From contig CANRXN010000069.1 of NCBI GenBank assembly GCA_947643945.1, positions 1 to 6,195 on the forward strand: a DNA stretch of 6,195 bases. The letters are read 5' to 3'. Shown here in pieces: positions 1 to 6,195 of this stretch. A program made the translations under genes and the position numbers. The notes beneath the pieces are model-generated. The model made no database searches. It was not told where the DNA came from and worked only from the letters and a program-made list of their open reading frames with translations. Positions within the stretch are counted from its first letter, which is position 1. Every line of letters begins with the position of its first letter. Origin of the DNA: an uncultured Clostridium sp. Lineage in GTDB: Bacteria > Bacillota > Clostridia > TANB77 > CAG-508.

Positions 1-921
1 AATTACACAGGAAACAAATATAGAATATTACCACAATTTATAAAATACTTCCCGCAAAATGTAAACAAATGTATGGATTTATTTACAGGAGGAGCAACGG
101 TAGCCATAAACATGACGGCAAAAAAAATAATAGCAATTGATAACAATCCAAGAGTTATAAACTTACTTAAATTTTTAAAAGAAGAAAAATATGAAAATTT
201 AATCAAAAAAATAGAAAAAACAATAGAAGAATATGAACTATCAAACTCGTATCAATATGGTTATTCTCACTATAAACAATATGTAGAAGGAAATAATGGG
301 CTAAAAAACTACAATCAAGAAGGTTATAAAAGACTAAAACAAGACTATAACAATCTAAAAAACAAAAACACAAAAAAAGCAAATTTATATCTATACATAC
401 TTATCATATATGGCTTTAATAATGACATTCGATTTAATAGCAAAGGGGAATACAACATACCTGTAGGAAAAACAGACATGAATAAAAATAACAGAGAAAA
501 ATTAAAAGAATATATCAACACCTGTCGAGAAAAGCAAATAGAGTTTATTTGTAAAGACTTTAGAGAAATTAACCCAGAAGAAGTAGAAGAACTTGATTTT
601 ATATATGCAGATCCGCCATATTTAATTACAGATGCTGTATACAATGAAAACGATGGATGGGGGAAAGAAGAAGAAGAAGACTTATTAAAAATGCTAGACA
701 AATTACACGAAAAAGGAATCAGATTTGCCTTATCCAATGTCTTACAAAAGAGAAAACTAAATATAAAAAATGAAATATTGTATGATTGGTTAGAAAGAAA
801 CAAAGACAAATACTTTATCAACAAAATAGATTATCATTATCGATCAGCAAGTTACAACAAAAAAAATAGAGACGGATTAGAAGAAGAAATATTAATCACC
901 AATTACAAACTGGAGGAATAA
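1..921 (+). CDS. D12-class (Dam-like) DNA adenine-N6 methyltransferase, 5'-truncated by the window edge
   Basis: This enzyme should transfer a methyl group from S-adenosylmethionine to the N6 of adenine in a specific DNA site, protecting host DNA from a partner nuclease. The frame is open from base 1, and the codons before the first ATG (position 73) encode the conserved SAM-binding start of the family, NYTGNKYRILPQFIKYFP. The ATG at 73 is therefore internal and the true start lies upstream, probably by only a few to about 20 codons. Motif I follows (DLFTGG, window codons 26-31). A Dam-like stretch (FNNDIRF...GEYNIPVG, codons 139-156) matches the part that contacts DNA in Dam relatives. The catalytic motif is DPPY (codons 204-207, bases 610-621). 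The stop TAA is at 919-921, two bases before the next methyltransferase, so the two are almost certainly co-transcribed. The family is clear; the target sequence cannot be read from the protein. Confidence 0.93.
   Translation, partial: NYTGNKYRILPQFIKYFPQNVNKCMDLFTGGATVAINMTAKKIIAIDNNPRVINLLKFLKEEKYENLIKKIEKTIEEYELSNSYQYGYSHYKQYVEGNNGLKNYNQEGYKRLKQDYNNLKNKNTKKANLYLYILIIYGFNNDIRFNSKGEYNIPVGKTDMNKNNREKLKEYINTCREKQIEFICKDFREINPEEVEELDFIYADPPYLITDAVYNENDGWGKEEEEDLLKMLDKLHEKGIRFALSNVLQKRKLNIKNEILYDWLERNKDKYFINKIDYHYRSASYNKKNRDGLEEEILITNYKLEE
912..916 (+). promoter_or_regulatory. Ribosome-binding site GGAGG supporting a GTG start
   Basis: GGAGG sits 7 bases before the GTG at 924, inside the last codons of the upstream methyltransferase gene. 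This spacing fixes the GTG as start of the second methyltransferase. The conserved RRYIGNKSKLL motif begins only seven residues downstream, so a later start would remove SAM-binding residues. Confidence 0.8.
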
Positions 922-923
922 AA

Positions 924-1946
924 GTGGAACTAAACATAGAAAACAGAAGATATATAGGAAATAAAAGTAAATTATTAAAATTTATCGACAGCACAATAAA
1001 AGAAGAAAAGATAGAATTTAGAACCTTTGGAGATCCTTTTGCGGGAACAGGTGTAGTAGCAGAATATTTTTTAAACCAAGGGAAAGAAACCTATGTAAAT
1101 GACCTGCTATTTTCTAATTATGTAGTATATAGAGCATTACTTGGGAACGAAGAATTTAAAGAAGAAAAAATAAAAAAAATTATAGATAACTATAATGAAA
1201 TAAGACCAGAAGAACTAGAAGATAATTATTTTTCAGACAATTTTAGTGGCAATTATTATCATTATGACGATGCTAAAAAAATTGGATATGTAAGAGAGGA
1301 CATCGAAAATAAATATAAAAACCAAGAAATTAATGAAAGAGAATATCACATATTAGTATCTTGTTTATTATACTCTATGGATAGGATCTCAAATACGGTA
1401 GGGCATTATGAAAGCTTTTTAAATACGGAGCCTAAGTTCAAAGATTTAAAAATAAGCTATATAAATGTAAAAAAATATCAAGCAAAATCACATATTTATA
1501 ACGAAGATGCAAATCAATTAGTAAGAAACATAGATGTAGATGTCATGTATGTCGATCCACCTTATAATGCTAGACAATATGCTAACTTTTATCATTTGTT
1601 AGAAAATGTGGCACAATGGAAAAAGCCAGAAGTATTTAATAAAGCTAAAAAAATGGAAAGAAAGAATATTATGAGTGAATATTCTAAGTCTAATGCAAAG
1701 GCAGTGTTTGAAGATTTAATTGAAAATATAAGAGCCAAATATATTATTGTATCTTATAATAATACATATGAGGCAAAAAGTACATCTTCAGTTAACTCAA
1801 TCATGTACGAGGATATGATGGAAATATTACAAAAAAAGGGAAAGGTAAGAATGTATGAAACGGATTATCGATTTTTTAATTCTGGGAAAACGAATTTAAA
1901 TAAGCACAAGGAAAGATTATTTGTTTGTGAAGTGAAGGGAATGTAA
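924..1946 (+). CDS. D12-class DNA adenine-N6 methyltransferase (FokI/StsI-methylase-like)
   Basis: This is a complete 340-residue SAM-dependent adenine methyltransferase starting at GTG. The N-terminal RRYIGNKSKLL (residues 8-18) and DPFAGTGVVA (37-46) form the SAM pocket. The catalytic motif is DPPY (211-214), followed by NARQY and a YHLLENVA segment. SYNNTY (277-282) and FFNSGKTN (317-324) are further conserved-looking blocks. This arrangement resembles single domains of the FokI/StsI-type methylases, which in those systems are two fused D12 domains, one per DNA strand. It differs strongly from the preceding methylase, so the pair is not a simple duplication. The two would suit an asymmetric site in which each enzyme methylates one strand. 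The gene is translated from its own GGAGG, two bases after the previous stop, and its own stop overlaps a terminator-like hairpin. Family assignment is firm; pairing and specificity are inferred. Confidence 0.92.
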   Translation: MELNIENRRYIGNKSKLLKFIDSTIKEEKIEFRTFGDPFAGTGVVAEYFLNQGKETYVNDLLFSNYVVYRALLGNEEFKEEKIKKIIDNYNEIRPEELEDNYFSDNFSGNYYHYDDAKKIGYVREDIENKYKNQEINEREYHILVSCLLYSMDRISNTVGHYESFLNTEPKFKDLKISYINVKKYQAKSHIYNEDANQLVRNIDVDVMYVDPPYNARQYANFYHLLENVAQWKKPEVFNKAKKMERKNIMSEYSKSNAKAVFEDLIENIRAKYIIVSYNNTYEAKSTSSVNSIMYEDMMEILQKKGKVRMYETDYRFFNSGKTNLNKHKERLFVCEVKGM

Positions 1947-1968
1947 AAATATACATTCTTTTTCTTTT
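1939..1968 (+). terminator. Probable weak intrinsic terminator after the methyltransferase pair
   Basis: A perfect 7-base inverted repeat, GAATGTA (1939-1945) and TACATTC (1952-1958), surrounds a 6-base A-rich loop. It is followed by a T-rich run, TTTTTCTTTT (1959-1968). The stem can be lengthened outward with A-U and G-U pairs to about 12 pairs. The core has only two G-C pairs, so termination may be partial. The hairpin overlaps the TAA stop of the methyltransferase (1944-1946). Only the + strand has the following T-run, so it acts in that direction. Confidence 0.6.
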
Positions 1969-1993
1969 ACTTTTTGACATTATGTGGTATAAT
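1966..1993 (+). promoter_or_regulatory. Probable sigma-A promoter with extended -10, for the HNH nuclease gene
   Basis: A consensus -10 box TATAAT lies at 1988-1993, preceded by TGG at 1985-1987, which gives the extended -10 form TGnTATAAT. A partial -35 match, TTTACT (1966-1971), is 16 bases upstream. The perfect-looking TTGACA at 1974-1979 is only 8 bases from the -10 and cannot pair with it. Transcription would begin near 2000, leaving an untranslated leader of only about 11 bases, most of it the ribosome-binding site. The promoter directly follows the terminator-like hairpin, which supports a boundary between transcription units. This is a prediction from sequence only. Confidence 0.6.
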
Positions 1994-1999
1994 CTAACT

Positions 2000-2004
2000 G
2001 GAGG
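2000..2004 (+). promoter_or_regulatory. Ribosome-binding site of the HNH nuclease gene
   Basis: GGAGG lies 6 bases before the ATG at 2011 and fixes that start. It begins almost exactly where the predicted transcript should begin, so the leader is unusually short if the promoter call is right. Confidence 0.75.
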
Positions 2005-2010
2005 TATAAC

Positions 2011-3435
2011 ATGAATTTGCTAGAAAAATACAAAAAGATGTCGAAAGATGAAGATTCTTTTCAAAGATATGTTAAATGTGGAAATGAGCCAGAGATATAT
2101 GGAAATATGTTTTACTTTAGGCAAACATCATTTAGAAATCTTATGGATTTTAAAGAATCTTACGACAAGTTTAAAGAGGTAGATGGAATCAATAGAAGTG
2201 AATGGAAAAAAAGTGATTCTTATGGACAACACCTAGATAAACATAGAACAGTAAGAATGTTTGGAAGTAAACTATTTTCCAAAAATGAAAGAGTATACTA
2301 CAAAACCCAAAAAGGTTTAGTAATGGATAAAATTATTGAAAATAAGCAAAGATTTTCAGAAAAGGAAGAATGGTTTTTAGTATATTTATTAATTTTGGAT
2401 TCTTATTTTAATAGAAAAATAAATTATATTTTAGGTCAAACTAAATATGTATTTGAAAATTTTTTAGCATCTGGCATAACAGAAGATAATATCCTAATTG
2501 CGATTAAAGAAATACTAACTAGCAAAATTAACAAAAAAGTAGATTTAGCTAATAAAAACTATTTATATATGGATACCTTTTATCGACCATATAAAAATAA
2601 GTGCGATTTTTTAAGTTTATATCATGATGCGGATGATGCCCAAAAGCAGGAATTACATCAATATGTAGAAGATAACTTGAGAAATAAACGAACGAATTGT
2701 ATCATATCTAAAAAATATCAAAATAGTGGTAATTACACAATAAAAATGTTATTAGATAATGCTAAGATTCTATTTATCACAAATTACATCAATAAAATGT
2801 CTAACATTTCATTTGAAGAATTTATAATAACTATTGTTGAAAAATATAAAGAAATAGAAAGAATTGATGTTAAGAAGATTACAAATTTTGTCTTCGAAAA
2901 CAAAGATGTATTTGAAATTATCTATTTTAATATATTTGAAATTGATTACTTAGAGAACGGAAAACCAGAAGTAGAAACGGAAGAAGAAACAGTACAAGAA
3001 GAAGCCGTACAAGAAGAAACAGTACAAGAAGAAAAGATAGACGATACCAGTACAAAAAATATTGAAGAATTAAGACGTGTTAGCAATATTTTAAAGAAAA
3101 AAGCAAAAGAAAGAGCTGGTTATAGATGTGAACTAGAAAGTCTTAGCCATTGTAATAGATTTTATTTTACTAGTAAAAAAAGTAAACGAAACTTTTTAGT
3201 AGCACATCATTTTGTTCCTAGGGAATTTAGTAATGAATTTGAAAAAAGTATAGAGGTAATAGAAAATTATATTTCTTTATGTCCAAGATGTCATGCAATG
3301 ATTCATTCAGCAGAAGATAGGGAAAGAAAGCCACTAATTCATTTTATTTATAGCCAAAGAAGTCAAAAATTGAAGGATAAAGGATTAGGTGTTTCTTTGG
3401 AAGAAATAGAAAAGTTTTATAGAATAGATGAGTAA
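2011..3435 (+). CDS. HNH endonuclease, probable Type II restriction enzyme
   Basis: The C-terminal third of this 474-residue protein is an HNH (beta-beta-alpha metal) nuclease domain. Cysteines C373 and C381 and the C424-x2-C427 pair look like a structural zinc site. The catalytic core is AHHFVPREF (H399, H400), then N419 and CPRCHAMIH (H428, H432). Residues 1 to about 310 carry no motif I recognise; they are rich in Lys, Asn and aromatic residues and could hold the DNA-recognition part. A Glu-rich linker (about 314-345) containing three five-residue repeats joins the two. Position after two adenine methyltransferases suggests a cognate restriction enzyme of a Type II, possibly Type IIS, system; MnlI is a known HNH Type IIS enzyme. 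It has its own predicted promoter, and hsdM follows after 51 bases with no visible terminator. It could instead be an accessory nuclease of the Type I locus. Nuclease domain is confident; the restriction role is inferred from context. Confidence 0.88.
   Translation: MNLLEKYKKMSKDEDSFQRYVKCGNEPEIYGNMFYFRQTSFRNLMDFKESYDKFKEVDGINRSEWKKSDSYGQHLDKHRTVRMFGSKLFSKNERVYYKTQKGLVMDKIIENKQRFSEKEEWFLVYLLILDSYFNRKINYILGQTKYVFENFLASGITEDNILIAIKEILTSKINKKVDLANKNYLYMDTFYRPYKNKCDFLSLYHDADDAQKQELHQYVEDNLRNKRTNCIISKKYQNSGNYTIKMLLDNAKILFITNYINKMSNISFEEFIITIVEKYKEIERIDVKKITNFVFENKDVFEIIYFNIFEIDYLENGKPEVETEEETVQEEAVQEETVQEEKIDDTSTKNIEELRRVSNILKKKAKERAGYRCELESLSHCNRFYFTSKKSKRNFLVAHHFVPREFSNEFEKSIEVIENYISLCPRCHAMIHSAEDRERKPLIHFIYSQRSQKLKDKGLGVSLEEIEKFYRIDE
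2989..3033 (+). repeat. Three in-frame 15-base tandem repeats in the HNH gene
   Basis: The unit ACAGTACAAGAAGAA occurs at 2989-3003 and 3019-3033, with a copy differing in its first two bases (GCC for ACA codon) at 3004-3018. It encodes TVQEE-AVQEE-TVQEE, residues 327-341. The repeats keep the reading frame, so gain or loss of a unit would only change the length of the acidic linker before the HNH domain. Confidence 0.9.
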
Positions 3436-3486
3436 GGGAAAGAATTAGAGAAAATATACGATAATAAAGAAATGATGGAGGAATAA

Positions 3487-4941
3487 ATGGAAAATTCAAT
3501 AAAAAGTATAATAGATAGAATATGGACAAACTTTTGGGAAGGTGGGGTAACCAATCCTTTAACTGTAATTGAACAAATTACATATCTTTTATTTGTAAAA
3601 GGTTTAGATGAAATAGAGATATCTCGTGAAAGAAATGATGCTTTTTTAAGAATAAAAAGAGAAGGAATCTTTGGAGAAAAACACCAAGATTGTAGATGGA
3701 GCAAATTTAAAAATATGCCAGCTGAAAAAATGTTTAGAGTTGTGAGCCAAGAAGTCTTTCCATTTATTAAAAATCTTGCAAAAGATAAGAATTCAGGATA
3801 TGCCAAATATATGGAAGATGCTATATTCATTATACCAACGCCAATTATGTTACAAAAAGTAGTATCAGCAATGGATAAACTAGAAATGAAAGAAAGAGAC
3901 ACAAAAGGGGATGTATATGAATATTTACTTTCAAAACTAAACCAAGCGGGAGTAAATGGTCAGTTTAGGACACCTAGACATATTATTAGAATGATGGTAG
4001 AACTTATGAAGCCAACGCCAGAAGATATCATTGTGGATCCAGCATGTGGAACAGCAGGATTTTTAGTAGAATCAGGTGAATATTTAAGGAAGAATAGTGG
4101 GGATTTATTTTTAACAGACAATTTAACAAATCATTTTAACAATACGATGTTTTATGGATTTGATATGGATAGAACCATGCTTAGAATAGGAGCTATGAAC
4201 CTAATGCAACATGGAATAGAAAATCCCAATATCATGTACAAAGATTCTTTGTCAGAAGATAATGAAGACAATGGAAGATATACATTAATACTAGCCAATC
4301 CACCATTTAAAGGGTCAATTGATAGTGAAAGAACAGCAAAAGATTTATTAGCAGTTACCAAAACAAAGAAAACAGAATTATTATTTTTGGCATTATTTTT
4401 AAGAAGTCTAAAAATAGGTGGAAGATGTGCATCAATTGTACCAGATGGTGTGTTATTTGGAAGTTCAAATGCACATAAACAAATAAGAAAAGAATTAATT
4501 GAAAAACATAAGCTAGAAGCAATTATATCTATGCCAAGTGGAGTGTTTAAGCCATATGCAGGGGTATCAACAGCAATTATGATATTTACGAAAACTACAC
4601 AAGGTGGAACCGATAAAGTTTGGTTTTATGATATGACTGCAGATGGACTTAGTTTAGATGATCAAAGGCAGCCTGTGAAGGAAAATGACATTCCAGATAT
4701 TATTACAAGGTTTCATAATCGCGAGTCAGAGGAAGAACAAAATAGAGCTAGGACAGAAAAATCATTTTTTGTACCAAAAGAAGAGATTGTGAAAAATGAT
4801 TATGATTTATCGATTAATAAATATAAAGAAATTGTAATGGAAAAGAAGGAGTATGAAAAACCAGAAGTGATATTGAAAAGAGTTATTAGCATGGAGGCAG
4901 AAATCCAACAAAGTTTGAAAGAGTTGGAGGAGATGTTGTGA
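3487..4941 (+). CDS. hsdM: Type I restriction-modification methyltransferase subunit HsdM
   Basis: HsdM is the SAM-dependent adenine-N6 methyltransferase subunit of a Type I system; two copies join one HsdS to methylate the bipartite target. The 484-residue length is near the usual size. The N-terminal helical domain (about 10-130) begins with a typical IWTNFWEGGVTNPLTVIEQ. Next come GQFRTPRHIIRMMVEL (158-173), SAM-binding motif I DPACGTAGFL (184-193) and catalytic motif IV NPPF (271-274). A later LPDG-like block, IVPDGVLFG (317-325), is also typical. The C-terminal tail (about 445-484) is charged and helical, as expected for contact with HsdS. GGAGG at 3477-3481, 5 bases before the ATG, supports the start. 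The stop TGA at 4939-4941 overlaps the beginning of hsdS, implying translational coupling. No key residue is missing, so the enzyme appears intact. Confidence 0.97.
   Translation: MENSIKSIIDRIWTNFWEGGVTNPLTVIEQITYLLFVKGLDEIEISRERNDAFLRIKREGIFGEKHQDCRWSKFKNMPAEKMFRVVSQEVFPFIKNLAKDKNSGYAKYMEDAIFIIPTPIMLQKVVSAMDKLEMKERDTKGDVYEYLLSKLNQAGVNGQFRTPRHIIRMMVELMKPTPEDIIVDPACGTAGFLVESGEYLRKNSGDLFLTDNLTNHFNNTMFYGFDMDRTMLRIGAMNLMQHGIENPNIMYKDSLSEDNEDNGRYTLILANPPFKGSIDSERTAKDLLAVTKTKKTELLFLALFLRSLKIGGRCASIVPDGVLFGSSNAHKQIRKELIEKHKLEAIISMPSGVFKPYAGVSTAIMIFTKTTQGGTDKVWFYDMTADGLSLDDQRQPVKENDIPDIITRFHNRESEEEQNRARTEKSFFVPKEEIVKNDYDLSINKYKEIVMEKKEYEKPEVILKRVISMEAEIQQSLKELEEML
4926..4930 (+). promoter_or_regulatory. 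Ribosome-binding site of hsdS, inside the end of hsdM
   Basis: GGAGG lies within the last hsdM codons. It is 7 bases from a GTG at 4938 and 10 bases from an ATG at 4941, and both are in the same frame. Either could start hsdS; I chose the ATG for its stronger start codon and its TGATG overlap with the hsdM stop. The choice changes the protein by one residue. Confidence 0.6.
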
Positions 4942-6041
4942 TGGAGACAGTGAAACTAGTCGATATATGTAGTCCAAAACAGTGGAAGACAATTGCTGCA
5001 AAAGAATTAAAAGAGCAAGGGAAATATCCTGTATATGGAGCAAATGGAATTATAGGATATTATGATAAATATAATCATGAAAGTGAGACGGTATTAATAA
5101 CATGCAGGGGTGCAACATGTGGGAATATACATATTACAAAGGGAAAAGCTTATATAAATGGTAATGCAATGGCCTTAGATTGTTTAAAAGAGGATAGGTG
5201 TTTAAAGAAATATTTATATTATTTTCTAAAATATTATAATATGAAAAGTGTTATATCAGGTTCAGCCCAACCGCAAATTACAATACAGAATTTGCAAAGA
5301 ATTGATATTAAATTGTATACTTTAGAGTTACAAAACAATATTGTAAATAAATTGGATAAAATACAAAAAATAATAAACACTAGGAAAAAACAAATAGAGG
5401 AATTAAATGAACTTATTAATTCTCAGTTTGTTGAGATGTTTGGAGATTTGAAACAAAATAATAAAGGTTGGAAGTATGTTGATACAATTGGAAATGTTTG
5501 TTTATTAAATCCAAAGAAAAGTGAATTATCTAATTATAGCAATATAGAAGTCTCTTTTGTATCAATGCAAGCGATATCTGAAAAAGGAGATATAGATACT
5601 AGCAATATAAAATTGTTAGAAGATGTAAAATTAGGTTTTACTTATTTTAAAGAAAATGACATTCTTTTTGCTAAAATTACACCTTGTATGGAAAATGGTA
5701 AAGGAGCTGTAGCGAAAGGGTTAAGGAATAATATTGGATTTGGTTCAACAGAATTTCATGTTATTAGACCAAAAGAAAAAATTAACAGTATTTGGTTGTA
5801 TACATTAACAACATTACAATCATTTAGAAAAGAGGCAGAAATGAAGATGTCAGGAAGTGCAGGACAAAAAAGAGTACCAATCAAATTTTTTGAAGACTAT
5901 AAAATTGGAATTCCACCAATAGAATTACAAAATCAATTTGCGGATATAGTTAGACAAATCAACAAACAAAAAATCAAACTACAAGATAATTTAGAAGAAA
6001 TGAAACAGTTACAAGGCAGTTTAATGAATAAATACTTTTAA
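4941..6041 (+). CDS. hsdS: Type I restriction-modification specificity subunit HsdS
   Basis: HsdS reads the bipartite DNA target for both the methylase and the nuclease complex. The 366-residue protein shows the standard two-half layout. Target-recognition domain 1 (about 1-128) has YPVYGANGIIGYYDKY and GNAMAL. A coiled-coil conserved region (129-166) starts LELQNNIVNKL. Domain 2 (about 177-325) has VSFVSM, AKITPCMENGKG, GFGSTEFHV and GSAGQKRVP, a common HsdS half. A second coiled coil (326-366) starts IPPIELQNQF. The two coiled coils resemble each other, as expected for the spacer that sets the distance between half-sites. The domains differ, predicting an asymmetric target, but the bases recognised cannot be deduced. 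Its start overlaps the hsdM stop by one base (four if GTG 4938 is used). I saw no second hsdS, inverted specificity cassette or recombinase in the window. Confidence 0.95.
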   Translation: METVKLVDICSPKQWKTIAAKELKEQGKYPVYGANGIIGYYDKYNHESETVLITCRGATCGNIHITKGKAYINGNAMALDCLKEDRCLKKYLYYFLKYYNMKSVISGSAQPQITIQNLQRIDIKLYTLELQNNIVNKLDKIQKIINTRKKQIEELNELINSQFVEMFGDLKQNNKGWKYVDTIGNVCLLNPKKSELSNYSNIEVSFVSMQAISEKGDIDTSNIKLLEDVKLGFTYFKENDILFAKITPCMENGKGAVAKGLRNNIGFGSTEFHVIRPKEKINSIWLYTLTTLQSFRKEAEMKMSGSAGQKRVPIKFFEDYKIGIPPIELQNQFADIVRQINKQKIKLQDNLEEMKQLQGSLMNKYF

Positions 6042-6109
6042 GATATTGTATTTGCAAGAAAACAGAATAGGTAAAAAATGAAAAAATATTATAATTAGAG
6101 GAAAAAATA

Positions 6110-6195
6110 ATGTCAAATTTTGAATTTTTAAAAAAGAACAAAATATTTAACAATTTTTCAGGAGCATGTCAAGAAGCAGAAAATGGAATAGGACT
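6110..6195 (+). CDS. hsdR: N-terminus of a probable Type I restriction subunit HsdR (truncated by window edge)
   Basis: An open frame begins at ATG 6110, behind AGAGG at 6097-6101 (8 bases before the ATG), and runs off the right edge after 28 complete codons. The peptide starts MSNFEFLKKNKIF and continues NNFSGACQEAENGIG. This pattern, a short Phe/Leu-rich start followed by a helix with Cys and Glu, recalls the N-terminal DUF4145 domain found on one group of HsdR helicase-nucleases. With hsdM and hsdS directly upstream, HsdR is the natural expectation. Nuclease and helicase motifs would all lie outside the window, so the call rests on context and a short resemblance. The 68-base gap after hsdS holds no convincing promoter or terminator. 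Confidence 0.65.
   Translation, partial: MSNFEFLKKNKIFNNFSGACQEAENGIG

Noticed and set aside
345..824. Long minus-strand open frame (159 codons), and a similar one at 3417-3902
   Set aside because: Both lie antisense to genes with clear family motifs. Their predicted proteins are low-complexity Ser/Leu/Phe-rich products of A-rich coding DNA read backwards.
73..921. Treating ATG 73 as the start of the first methyltransferase
   Set aside because: The same frame is open to base 1 and encodes the conserved GNKYRILPQFIKYFP SAM-binding segment upstream of that ATG, so the gene is truncated by the window rather than starting at 73.
1..1946. The two methyltransferases as a recent gene duplication
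   Set aside because: They share only the general D12 motifs (GNK, motif I, DPPY). Their lengths between motifs and their C-terminal halves differ throughout.
1977..1985. Small palindrome ACAT-T-ATGT next to the promoter, as a possible operator
   Set aside because: Four-base arms in AT-rich DNA are expected by chance, and there is no second copy or nearby regulator gene.
1974..1993. Exact TTGACA (1974-1979) upstream of exact TATAAT (1988-1993), looking like a perfect promoter
   Set aside because: The spacing is 8 bases instead of about 17, so the two boxes cannot be used together. The extended -10 with TTTACT at 1966-1971 is the better reading.
6042..6109. TATAAT at 6090-6095 with TTGCAA at 6052-6057 as a promoter for the probable hsdR, plus a five-codon ORF at 6078
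   Set aside because: The boxes are 32 bases apart, there is no TGn extension or -35 at normal spacing, and the tiny ORF has no ribosome-binding site or recognisable content.

Overview
The window is a low-GC (about 30% by eye), densely coded stretch of bacterial DNA with every gene on the + strand. Strong GGAGG ribosome-binding sites, AGA-type arginine codons and A/T-ending codons suggest a low-GC Bacillota, probably of the Clostridia. No gene here fixes the genus. The whole window is a restriction-modification (R-M) island.

Positions 1-1946 encode two adjacent DNA adenine methyltransferases of the D12 (Dam/FokI-like) class, each with a DPPY catalytic motif. The first is cut by the left edge and lacks its start codon. 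The second begins at a GTG two bases after the first one's stop, behind its own GGAGG. A small hairpin with a U-run overlaps the stop of the second gene and looks like a weak intrinsic terminator. A consensus extended -10 promoter follows immediately.

Positions 2011-3435 encode a 474-residue protein with a C-terminal HNH nuclease domain, an acidic tandem-repeat linker and a roughly 310-residue N-terminal region I do not recognise. It is most simply read as the restriction enzyme matching the two methyltransferases. Together they would form a Type II system, probably Type IIS-like, where an asymmetric site needs one methylase per strand.

Positions 3487-6195 hold a Type I R-M operon: hsdM, hsdS (overlapping the end of hsdM) and the first 28 complete codons of a probable hsdR. 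HsdM and HsdS form the methylase and specificity core; HsdR would add ATP-dependent translocation and cleavage. I see no convincing terminator or promoter between the HNH gene and hsdM, so the HNH gene may be co-transcribed with the Type I genes.

The parts belong to known families. I see no clearly unprecedented system. The least explained items are the N-terminal region of the HNH protein and the transcriptional split between the methylases and the nuclease. There is no gene-free stretch longer than 70 bases, and I found no tRNA, rRNA, CRISPR array or insertion sequence.
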